Shown here: piece by piece, positions 37,101-46,800 of the stretch
Layout: each line of letters starts with the position of its first letter
How positions within the stretch are numbered: the first letter of the stretch is position 1
Source of the DNA: Bacteroidetes bacterium GWF2_35_48
GTDB taxonomy: Bacteria > Bacteroidota > Bacteroidia > Bacteroidales > GWF2-35-48
DNA length: 64,000 nt
Direction: 5' to 3'
NCBI GenBank assembly: GCA_001769125.1
Contig: MEOG01000089.1
Span: 62,001 to 126,000 of the forward strand
Notes under the pieces: model-generated
What the model was told of the DNA's origin: nothing
The model's input: the letters and a program-made list of their open reading frames with translations, nothing else
Databases searched by the model: none
Made by a program: the position numbers and the translations under genes

Positions 37101-37805
37101 AAATTTACGCACGAAGGATATATTGAATTTGGTTACACTTTAAAAACAGATGTTAATCCTGTCGAACTGGAATTTTATGTAAAAGACAGTGGTATAGGCG
37201 TTAAACCCGAAATGCACGAGAAAATATTTGAACGTTTCCAGCAGGCGGATAAATCAATACAATTAGGTTACGGCGGAACAGGGTTGGGCTTATCCATTTC
37301 AAAAGGATTTGTGGAATTACTGGGCGGTAAAATTTGGGTGCAATCGAAACCAACAAAAGGAGCTACTTTTTATTTCACAATACCTTATAATCCTGCAAAT
37401 AAAATTGATAAAACAATATCGCCGACTACACAAAACGAAAATTTCAAAACTGTTTTGGTAGCAGAAGACGAAGAATACAATTTTCTTTTAATCGAAGAAT
37501 TTTTAAGCAAAATGAACTTAAAACTTATTCATGTAAAAAACGGAAAAGAAGCCGTTGACGTTTGCAAAGCAAACCCAAACATTGACTTAATTTTAATGGA
37601 CATTAAAATGCCAATAATGACAGGAGATGCTGCCGCAAAATTGATAAAAAAAATTCGCCCTGATTTGACAATAATAGGACAATCGGGTTACACTTTACAA
37701 AACGAAATTAAAAAATACACCGGAATATTTGATGATTATTTAATAAAACCAATAAATGAAGATATGTTGATTGAAATAACAAGTAAATACCTGCATAACA
37801 ACTGA
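31152..37805 (+). CDS. giant multi-PAS/GAF hybrid sensor histidine kinase with C-terminal receiver domain
   Basis: Repeated PAS/PAC modules ([46 protein letters not shown]); HisKA [23 protein letters not shown]; HATPase [58 protein letters not shown]; receiver [43 protein letters not shown]. Confidence 0.93.
   Translation: [2217 protein letters not shown]
31896..32234 (+). repeat. intragenic PAS duplication, copy 1
   Basis: 113-aa unit [17 protein letters not shown]...[10 protein letters not shown], nearly identical to 32790-33128. Confidence 0.9.
32790..33128 (+). repeat. intragenic PAS duplication, copy 2
   Basis: Same 113-aa unit 894 bp downstream with few substitutions. Confidence 0.9.
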
Positions 37806-38025
37806 TTGGTGACAATAACATGTTGCGTATCCTTATAATCAAGTGTAAAAAATCTCCTGACAAAATCCAAAACGCCAATTATATGGCAGTAATACGATTG
37901 ATTTTCTTCAAAATAATATTTCCTTTTTAAAATTCTATGACTATTTGTCAGTATTCATCCTGTGGCACAGCCTTTGACTAGATGCGCTGCAAATTTACTA
38001 TTGTCTAACCAAAAATTATAAAAAT

Positions 38026-40083
38026 ATGCGTAAAGGAAATATTGGTGTTACAACAGAAAACATCTTCCCGATAATCAAGAAATTTTTATACTCTGATCAT
38101 GAGATTTTTCTACGTGAAATTGTTTCCAATGCTGTTGATGCAAGTCAGAAACTTAAAACCCTTGCAACTGCCGGAGAATATGCCGATGATGTTTCAAACA
38201 TTAAAGTAACTGTATCTGTAGATTCAAAGAAAAAAACCATTACGGTTTCTGACAATGGTATTGGAATGACACCTGAAGAAGTGGATCAGTACATCAACCA
38301 GATTGCTTTCTCGAGTGCCAATGATTTTCTCGAAAAATATAAAACCAATGCAAATGCCATTATCGGTCATTTTGGGCTTGGTTTTTACTCTGCATTTATG
38401 GTTTCTGAAAAAGTGGAACTTGTAACAAAATCATACAAAGAAGGCTCGAATGCTGTAAAATGGGTTTGCGATGGCAGTCCGGAATATAAAATTTCTGATG
38501 TAAAAAAAGACAGCATTGGTACAGATGTAATTCTGTATCTTGATGAAGAATCTAAAGACTTTGCAGAAGAATCTAAAGTAAAAGAACTGCTCACAAAATA
38601 TTGCAAATTTTTACCTGTTGAAATTGCTTTCGGAAAAAAGAAAGAATGGAAAGATGATAAGTATGTTGATACCGATGTTGATGACATCATCAATGACCCA
38701 AAACCTGCATGGACAAAGAAACCTGCTGATCTTAAAGACGAAGATTATAAAGCATTTTACAAGCAATTATATCCTGCATCTTATGATGATCCTTTATTCA
38801 ACATACATCTCAATGTAGATTACCCTTTCAACCTTACGGGGATTCTTTATTTTCCGAAAATCCGCAACAATTTTGAAGTTCAGAAAAATAAAATTCAACT
38901 CTACTGCCGTCAGGTATTTGTAACCGATTCTGTAGAGGGAATTGTTCCAGATTTTCTTACGCTTTTGCATGGCGTTCTCGATTCGCCAGATATTCCGCTG
39001 AATGTGTCCCGCAGTTTCTTGCAGAGCGATCAGAATGTGAAAAAAATATCTTCACATATCACTAAAAAAGTAGCAGACCGTCTGCATGATATTTTCAAAA
39101 GCAATCGTGAAGATTTTGAGAAAAAATGGGACGACCTCAAGCTTTTCATTGTATATGGAATGATAACAGATGAAAAATTTTACGAACGCGCAAAAGATTT
39201 CTACCTGTTTAAAAATGCTGACGGTAAGTATTTCACAATGGAAGAATATGAAAATCTGATAAAAGAAAATCAAAAAGACAAACACAATACAATAATTTAC
39301 CTGTATGCTACAAACCGTGATGAACAGTACACGTTTATTGAAGGCGCAAAAAATAAAGGCTACGATGTTTTAATGATGGACGGTCATCTTGATATGCACT
39401 TCATAAATAATATTGAACCAAAAATTAAAGATTCCCGCTTCACACGCGTTGATGCAGACGTAATAGATAAACTCATTCACAAAGACGATAAAAAAGAGTC
39501 TGCATTAAGCGAAGACCAGCAGAATGAATTGCGTCCCGTGTTCCGTGGTGTGCTTCCTGAAAAGGCTTATTTTTCTGTTGTTTTTGAAGGATTGGATGCA
39601 GATGAACCTCCTGTGATTATCACGCAAAGCGAGTACATGCGCCGCATGAAAGATATGTCGAAAATGGGTGGTGGTCAAATGGGTTTTTATGGCGATTTGC
39701 CTGATAATCTCAATCTGGTAGTTAATACAAATCATAATTTAATACTGGACATCATTGAACAAACTCAAAGTGCTGTGGGCATTAAAGCGACAGAGGTACA
39801 AAAAGAACTGGAGCCTGTAGAGACAGAGCTAAATAATCTGAAAGAAGCAAATAGCAAGAAAAAACCTGAAGAAATTCCTCAGGATGTAAAAGACCGTCAG
39901 GAAGAGCTTGAAAAGAAACAACGCGAGCTCAGCGATAGAAAAGAAGGCATTTTTCAGGATTACGGAAAAGAAAATAAATTAGTAAAACAAGTTATTGATT
40001 TGGCGCTGCTTGCTAACGGAATGTTAAAGGGCGAAGAGCTGACTAAGTTTGTGAAGAGAAGTATTGAGCTGATTGGAAAGTAA
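38026..40083 (+). CDS. htpG: molecular chaperone HtpG (Hsp90)
   Basis: FLREIVSNAVDASQKLKTLA, VSDNGIGMTPEEVDQYINQIAFSSANDFLEKY, IIGHFGLGFYSAFMVSEKVELVTKSY, PLNVSRSFLQSDQNVKKISSHITKKVADRL. Confidence 0.97.
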   Translation: MRKGNIGVTTENIFPIIKKFLYSDHEIFLREIVSNAVDASQKLKTLATAGEYADDVSNIKVTVSVDSKKKTITVSDNGIGMTPEEVDQYINQIAFSSANDFLEKYKTNANAIIGHFGLGFYSAFMVSEKVELVTKSYKEGSNAVKWVCDGSPEYKISDVKKDSIGTDVILYLDEESKDFAEESKVKELLTKYCKFLPVEIAFGKKKEWKDDKYVDTDVDDIINDPKPAWTKKPADLKDEDYKAFYKQLYPASYDDPLFNIHLNVDYPFNLTGILYFPKIRNNFEVQKNKIQLYCRQVFVTDSVEGIVPDFLTLLHGVLDSPDIPLNVSRSFLQSDQNVKKISSHITKKVADRLHDIFKSNREDFEKKWDDLKLFIVYGMITDEKFYERAKDFYLFKNADGKYFTMEEYENLIKENQKDKHNTIIYLYATNRDEQYTFIEGAKNKGYDVLMMDGHLDMHFINNIEPKIKDSRFTRVDADVIDKLIHKDDKKESALSEDQQNELRPVFRGVLPEKAYFSVVFEGLDADEPPVIITQSEYMRRMKDMSKMGGGQMGFYGDLPDNLNLVVNTNHNLILDIIEQTQSAVGIKATEVQKELEPVETELNNLKEANSKKKPEEIPQDVKDRQEELEKKQRELSDRKEGIFQDYGKENKLVKQVIDLALLANGMLKGEELTKFVKRSIELIGK

Positions 40084-40092
40084 CGGTGGCTT

Positions 40093-40170
40093 CGGCTCCG
40101 CTCAGCCACCGGAAAAATCGGCTCCGCTCAGCCACCGGAAAAATCGGCTCCGCTTAATCACCGGGTTAAT
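40093..40170. repeat. three tandem 26-bp units (cggctccgctcagccaccggaaaaat), third degenerate
   Basis: Units at 40093-40118, 40119-40144 and 40145-40170; together with upstream ggtggc the units can form hairpins. Confidence 0.85.
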
Positions 40171-40173
40171 TTT

Positions 40174-43100
40174 TTATTCAATCACAATTTTTTTAACAGC
40201 AACAGCACTCTTGCAGTAAATTTTCACAAAATAAGTACCGGGAGAAATAGTATGATTCTTTAAAATGATTAAACTATTATTTTCTGAAAGCTCCTGCTGA
40301 AGCACAATCTGACCCAATTGATTTACGATTTCTACATACTCTGCATTGTTGTGAGTTATTGTAAAAGCAGCATGCGCGGGATTCGGATATATTGTAATAT
40401 TTGAATTTTCGCTATTCATTCTCTGCTCCCCATCAGGCATCCATGCGGAAATAATGATTGCTGCTGTTGAATTCATCAGATTTCCTGCAACATCAGAAAT
40501 TGCTCCATTCCCTCCGGCAACATACCATACTCTTAAACCTGTTAATGCAGAAGAAACGGAATTGTTAACAGTTAAAATAATTTCACGATCTGTATTTCCG
40601 GAATTTGCAGCAGTAACGCTATAATTCATAAGCGAATCAAATATATTTGTTACAATAAAACCTGCATCATTTGCAACTGAAATCGTGTTAGCATCAGCAA
40701 ACTCATTCAAAAAAACCAACAGCTCTGTATCGGAAATTCTTACAACAGAATCAATAAGAGGTCTGTGGGCATCAATGCTGACGATTCCTGTTGGCACTGT
40801 AGTGTAGGGTGAATTTTGTGAACCCTGATTATCGAGAACAAGTGAAAGCTGAATTTCAGAAGCATTTGCAACATCATTGTCGTTTTCAAAAACCGAATAA
40901 TAAACGGTATATGTGTTATCGCCATTATCTGTGAAATCGGATGCAGCTTGTCCTTGTACAGTCATTGCTCCTGCTGTATAACCGCTTGCATCTGCATGTA
41001 TGATTACAGGCACATTGCTGCCAATTTTATAATTTCCGTTTACGGTTACAGAATTTATTACAGGAGCAGGAAAATTCGTAACATAGCCATTACAGAGAAT
41101 GCTGCTGTTTCCGCCACCTCCTGAAATGGTAATGTATTCAGAATTATACGTATTTACTGCAAGCCCGACTTTAAGTCTTATGTACACCGTTGTTGTGTCA
41201 AGTGTGTCGGAATAATAGTGAATGGCAAAGCTGTCATAGAAATTAGCATTATCGGTTGAAATTTCATAATCTTCAGGAGCTGTGAGTGTAATATTTCCGG
41301 GGAATCCGGTGAGCCATGTTCCGCTCAGTAAAAAGATTTGTGAAGCAGAAGGCCCGGAGCCGAGTACGTAAGTAAATCCAGAAAGGGTTTCTGTGCTTAC
41401 GCTGATAGAGGGATTGGGAACAGCATACACCTCTCCGTTACAGCTAACTTTCACTAGACTTGCGCCTCCTCCTGAGATGTCAATAAACTCTGAATTGTAG
41501 ATATTTACAATTAAATCTGATTTTAAACGAACATAAATTGTTACAGACGTTAAATTTTCACTATTAAAAGGAAGTAATAAGCTACATGCAAAAATTATAT
41601 TGTCTGTGGAAATTTCGTAATTTGTAGGAGCATAAACTGCAATGTTTTCAGGATAACCGGTTAATTCACTCCCGCTGAGTTCAAAGCTTTGTGAGGCAGA
41701 TGGTCCATATCCGTAAATATAAGAAAAACCGCTCAGTGTCGCAGTACTTAAAGTAAGAATCGGTGTGGGAGCAGGAACATAGCATGTCCATGAAAGATCA
41801 TCTATTGCAGGGCGTTTGATTCCATCGCTTTGAAATTTAACTTGAATATTTCCTTCAATATTTATATCGGTAATTGTTGTAGTAGTTACTGTTGAAGACA
41901 CAGGAACTGTTCCGATCTGGATTTCATTTACGAATACAGGTAAATCCATGGTTCCATCGCTGAATGGAAATTTTGTTGTGATGGTTAACGAGCCGATACC
42001 ATTAGCTGAAACAGGTGATTCGGCATAGCCTTTAAAACAAATTGACTGTGAGGTAATCGTCTGATCTGTTCTTGCATTTGTTGCGTTCCACGTTCCTCCG
42101 TCATCACCTGTCCATGTCCTCGCAAGATAAGACGAGGAGCTGCTTGTGGGGATATTTATAAAAGTTTCATTCCCGCATTCTGTTGACATTTCTGTAACCA
42201 GACCGCTGCAAAAAATGGTTATTGTGTTAGCTCCGCCACCTGAAACAGTTAATCCTTCATCATTGTAAGAACCTACTGCCAGGCTTGATTTCAGGCGCAT
42301 AAATAAAGGAGTGGAAGTTAGTGTTGCTCCACTATAAGGTATAGTCAGGCTCGTAGAAAAAATGGAATTGTCGAGTGAAATTTCATAATTTGTGGATGCA
42401 GTTACCGTAATGTTTCCGGGATATCCTGTGAGATTGGTGCCTCCGATATTTGTTGTTTGTGATGAAGAAGGACCGTTTCCTACAACATACGTGAAGCTTG
42501 TAAGAGCTCCCGATGATGCGCTGAGATAGGGCGGAGGAATCGCAGTAACACTTCCGCTACAAGTAACTGTAATATTAGAAGCGCCACCTCCGGAAATTGT
42601 AATAAGTTCAGCATTGTAAGAATTTACACCAAGACTCGCTTTTAAGCGTACATAAATGGTAGTAGAACCTAATGTTGCTGATGTATAGGGAACAGTAACA
42701 CTATTTATAAAATTCGTGTTATCTGTTGAAATTTCATAATTTGTTGGCGCAGTTATCGTAATGTTTCCGGGATATCCTGTGAGCCAAGTTCCGCTAATAG
42801 TGTAGCTTTGCGAGGTTGATGGACCGGAGCCGACAATATAGGTAAAACCCGATAATGTTGTTGGATTAGTAACAAGCGATGGAGAGGGAACAGGTGTAAC
42901 ACTTCCGCTGCAGGAAACAGTTACATTGCTTGCGCCACCGCCGGAAATGCTTATGTTTTCAGAATTGTAAGAGCCAACCGCCAAACCGGCTTTTAAACGG
43001 ACATATACTGTTGTTGAAGCAAGACTTGCAGATGTATATGGAACATTCAAGCCAGATGAAAAAGTTGAATTATCAAGTGAGATTTCATAGTCAGAAGGTG

Positions 43101-43746
43101 CTGCAACATTAATATTGCCAGGGGCTCCGGTAAGATTGCTCCCACTAATAGAAAAACTTTGAGAAGAAGAGGGACCGGAATTGGAGTAGTAGGAAAAGTT
43201 GGTGAGGGAAGATGGATTTATTGTCAAAGTTGGGTCAGTAATTATGCTTGTAAGTGTTAATTCATCAACAATTAGAAATCCTGCATTGTTATCACTAAGA
43301 ATTTTAATACGGATATTATTGTTTGCGTCATTAATTGTCAATGTATACAAGGCATAAGTAGTACCACTAAATGCCTGCGTTTCGACATCTACAAATGCGC
43401 CCCCGTTAACAGATTTCTGAACTTTAAAAGTTCCACCGCCTGAATTTAATTCACGATAATTAAAACTAATAGTTTCAATTGTATTTACAGAGGGAGTTAT
43501 TAGATAGGAACCACCTGAAATCAATCTATTTAAGCGGGCTGCACTTCCTGTTCCATTAACAGAGTTTGCAGAAATCTCACCCCGAATCTGATTGTAATCC
43601 CATACCCCGCTACTAAGAGTAATCGTTCCGCTATTGTATGAAGATGTGTTAAAAGCAGCTGTAAAACTTTCTGTAAAATGTATTTCTGCACGCAAATAGG
43701 TATTTGAAAAAATCAAAGCAATGAAAATCAAAACAACTCTTATCAT
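40174..43746 (-). CDS. large T9SS-sorted surface protein with five copies of a roughly 110-aa repeat domain
   Basis: Repeats of the form PTTLSGFTYIVGSGPSTSQSYTISGTWLTGYPGNITITAPTNYEISTDNTNF...TIYVRLKASLGVNSYNAELITISGGGASNITVTCSGSVT; C-terminal IYPNPAHAAFTITHNNAEYVEIVNQLGQIVLQQ. Confidence 0.83.
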   Translation of the reverse strand: MIRVVLIFIALIFSNTYLRAEIHFTESFTAAFNTSSYNSGTITLSSGVWDYNQIRGEISANSVNGTGSAARLNRLISGGSYLITPSVNTIETISFNYRELNSGGGTFKVQKSVNGGAFVDVETQAFSGTTYALYTLTINDANNNIRIKILSDNNAGFLIVDELTLTSIITDPTLTINPSSLTNFSYYSNSGPSSSQSFSISGSNLTGAPGNINVAAPSDYEISLDNSTFSSGLNVPYTSASLASTTVYVRLKAGLAVGSYNSENISISGGGASNVTVSCSGSVTPVPSPSLVTNPTTLSGFTYIVGSGPSTSQSYTISGTWLTGYPGNITITAPTNYEISTDNTNFINSVTVPYTSATLGSTTIYVRLKASLGVNSYNAELITISGGGASNITVTCSGSVTAIPPPYLSASSGALTSFTYVVGNGPSSSQTTNIGGTNLTGYPGNITVTASTNYEISLDNSIFSTSLTIPYSGATLTSTPLFMRLKSSLAVGSYNDEGLTVSGGGANTITIFCSGLVTEMSTECGNETFINIPTSSSSSYLARTWTGDDGGTWNATNARTDQTITSQSICFKGYAESPVSANGIGSLTITTKFPFSDGTMDLPVFVNEIQIGTVPVSSTVTTTTITDINIEGNIQVKFQSDGIKRPAIDDLSWTCYVPAPTPILTLSTATLSGFSYIYGYGPSASQSFELSGSELTGYPENIAVYAPTNYEISTDNIIFACSLLLPFNSENLTSVTIYVRLKSDLIVNIYNSEFIDISGGGASLVKVSCNGEVYAVPNPSISVSTETLSGFTYVLGSGPSASQIFLLSGTWLTGFPGNITLTAPEDYEISTDNANFYDSFAIHYYSDTLDTTTVYIRLKVGLAVNTYNSEYITISGGGGNSSILCNGYVTNFPAPVINSVTVNGNYKIGSNVPVIIHADASGYTAGAMTVQGQAASDFTDNGDNTYTVYYSVFENDNDVANASEIQLSLVLDNQGSQNSPYTTVPTGIVSIDAHRPLIDSVVRISDTELLVFLNEFADANTISVANDAGFIVTNIFDSLMNYSVTAANSGNTDREIILTVNNSVSSALTGLRVWYVAGGNGAISDVAGNLMNSTAAIIISAWMPDGEQRMNSENSNITIYPNPAHAAFTITHNNAEYVEIVNQLGQIVLQQELSENNSLIILKNHTISPGTYFVKIYCKSAVAVKKIVIE

Positions 43747-43816
43747 AAAAAAGTATATTAGTATCACATAATTCAGGTATCAACATGTAAACATGAATCA
43801 AAAGAAAGACAAAATG

Positions 43817-46800
43817 TTATTTAATAATAAATTTATTTGTTATTTGTTTATCGTGGTAATAAATCATTAGACAATATAACCCAGAAACAAATCCGGATGT
43901 AGGTATCGTAAGTTTTGTGTAGTCTTCTGTAATATTCAGAGATCGGGAATAAATTATTTTGCCCGTCATGTCTGAAATTTTCACACTTAATGGCAGTTCC
44001 TCGGTCGAATTTATAGTAAATGAAATATTATTTGTTTCAGATGAAAGACCTGAAACATACACCTTGCTGTCTTTATTAGCTTCAACCGCAACAAGTTGAC
44101 TATATTTCAATTCGCCATTATAATCTACTTGTTTTAATCTATAATAATTGACACCTAACAGCGGATATTTGTCTGTTTCTGAATATTGATTTACAGAGCT
44201 GCTATTCCCAAATCCAGAGACAATGGCTATATCTGAAAAATTTCTTGCATCACTACTTTTTTGAACAATAAAATGACTGTTATTTATTTCTGTGGATGTT
44301 GCCCATTTTAAATCAACGTAACCAGTAGAATAAATATATTTTCCACTAAAATACATCATTTCTACAGGAAGTGGATTTTTTGCTGTTTTTGATCCAAATG
44401 TAATAGGACTGAATGAAGGAACAGTTCCATTAGTAATAATTGTTCCATCATTTACATCTCCGCTAGTACTTCCCAATCCCAGATCAATCCATTGTGCTCC
44501 ATCCCATTTTGTTACAATTAAATCGCTCAGATATGCTGTTTCAACTAAACTGGCTGTATCCCATGCAAGGGTAACTGAAACGGCAGAAGAACCGTTTGTT
44601 CGGTTTAGCATCCAGTATTCCAATTGACTGACATGATTAATTCCTGTACCCAAAGTAGTACCAAATGTTGTTTGTGGATTTGCTTTGAAATATTCTGCTG
44701 TAAAATGATCTGTTGCAGCAGAGGGTGCAGAAATTGATATAGGATGATAACTACTATTCTGACCCGTAGGAAATGTAAATGATGTATTACCAACTTTTCG
44801 CACAGGGCCTTTTGCAAATGTAGCATCACTGCCACCAGATAATGAAGATCCTGCCTTCATAATTAACGTGTCATTTCCGATAATGTAACCGTCTGTAAGT
44901 GTTAATGTGCCGGCAACAGATACTTCTTTATTTAAAACAATTCCTGTTGATGAAGAATTATTTATTAGCAAATTATAAAACTCAGGTGAAGTTGTTCCAC
45001 TGATTATTTGTTCGCTGCCTCCTTTAAAAACTACAGAGCCTGCCGAATGAGAGAATGTTGAATTGTTAGAAAAATCACCAAAAATATGAAGCTTACTTGA
45101 TGCATTATTTACATAAAATTCATATCCGGATAACTCAACTGTTAAGTTCCTGCAAGAAGCTTCTGTAAAATCATATTCAGCAGGGTCTCCAACAACACAG
45201 TCATTCGAAACGCCTGTACTTGAAAGATTAACATCTGTTGTTGAATCAGGAATTATCATATTGTCCCAGTTACTGCAATCAAACCAAGTGGTATTACCTC
45301 CGGCGCCTGTCCAAATTCCGGGATCAACACCAACTTCACCTCCAGCATCTGTGTCAATAACAATACTGGTTTCTGAAGCAGTAAAATTATTAATAACAGG
45401 ATAAAGTGAGTTCCCATTATAATATTCATTACAATTATTAAATTTTACCCAGTTATCAGGGTCTTTAATCGCCTCAATCCATCCCCTCTGAGTATGATGA
45501 GGAATTGGATCGGCAGAAAGGTAAATGTTAAATTTAATATAATCTGTTGCAACTCCAGGCATCATACTAAAACAATCAAGATTTGGAAGTAATCCGGAAT
45601 TTTGAGAAGATCCGTCACCGGAAGCATTATTTGATACACTGCAAACATCAGGAAGCCATTCGTTGTTAGTGTTAAAACCGAAAAGCACTGTCCCTCCTGT
45701 ATACGTAGCATTGTTGTCTCCAGCAGTACCATTATTCCATGTTCCTCCAGTCATAAAGAAAATCTGATCACCTGCTGTATTTAATATCAACGAACCATAT
45801 CGGATATCAATCTCCCATTCATTATCAGGATAAATTCCAACAAAGTAGGGGTAAAGGTTTTTAAGTCTGAATGTAATTATACTGCCCTTGTTAACAGTGC
45901 CACCTGTTCTTCGTATTCTTAAAAATCCTTCTGCATTACCAAATTCACCTGGTTCACACCGACTGAATCCATTGTCTGTCATATCAAATACCATTCCTGT
46001 AGTAATATCATTAAAACAAACAATGCTTATTTCATCATCACCATTGCTATAGCCTGAGTTGCAGTCTTGAATTTGTGAACAAACACCGACAACTGCGATA
46101 CTACCCGGAACAAATTCAACAACACCGTCAATAGGTGTTGCACATTCGTAAACTCCGGTAGACCATGTTGAGCCACTTCTTGTAAAGACTTTAAAGCAAT
46201 AACTTGTTCCATTGGTTAAGCCTGTAACAGTAACAGAATTTGATGTCCCTTTAAAAACAACTTTTCCATCATCGAATATTGTTCCGGAGCCTGTGAAGAC
46301 AGGATCTGCCGTATACAAAGAGCCATCGCCTGAAGGGCTAGCTGTTACTGCGGATGTAGCTTTTGCAACCACCATTATTTCATCAAAACAACCGGTTTGC
46401 GGATTTGCCCAGGTAACCTGAACTTCTTCATCTGCTGGTGTTGTAGCTATAGAGCTAACATTTGGTGTTCCCAGTGATGCAATTGAGGCTGTTGGAAAAA
46501 CTGTTGCCCAGGTTGTTGAGTTTTTAAAGGTATAAGCTTTGATTTCATAAGCTGTTGAAGCTGTTAAGCCGGTTACGGTAACAGATGTTCCGTTTCCTTT
46601 ATAAACAACTTTTCCGTTTGTCCCTATTGTTGAACCAAGCGGATATTGAGAATTAGCCGAATAGGAACTTTCATTTTCTGTCCCGGCTAAATCATTTGGC
46701 ATTGTTGTTCCAAGCCCAATTATCACACCATCATACGACCCCTCGGGAGCAACCCATGAGATTGTTGCAGTATTTGTTGTCTGACATACAACTGCTAATT

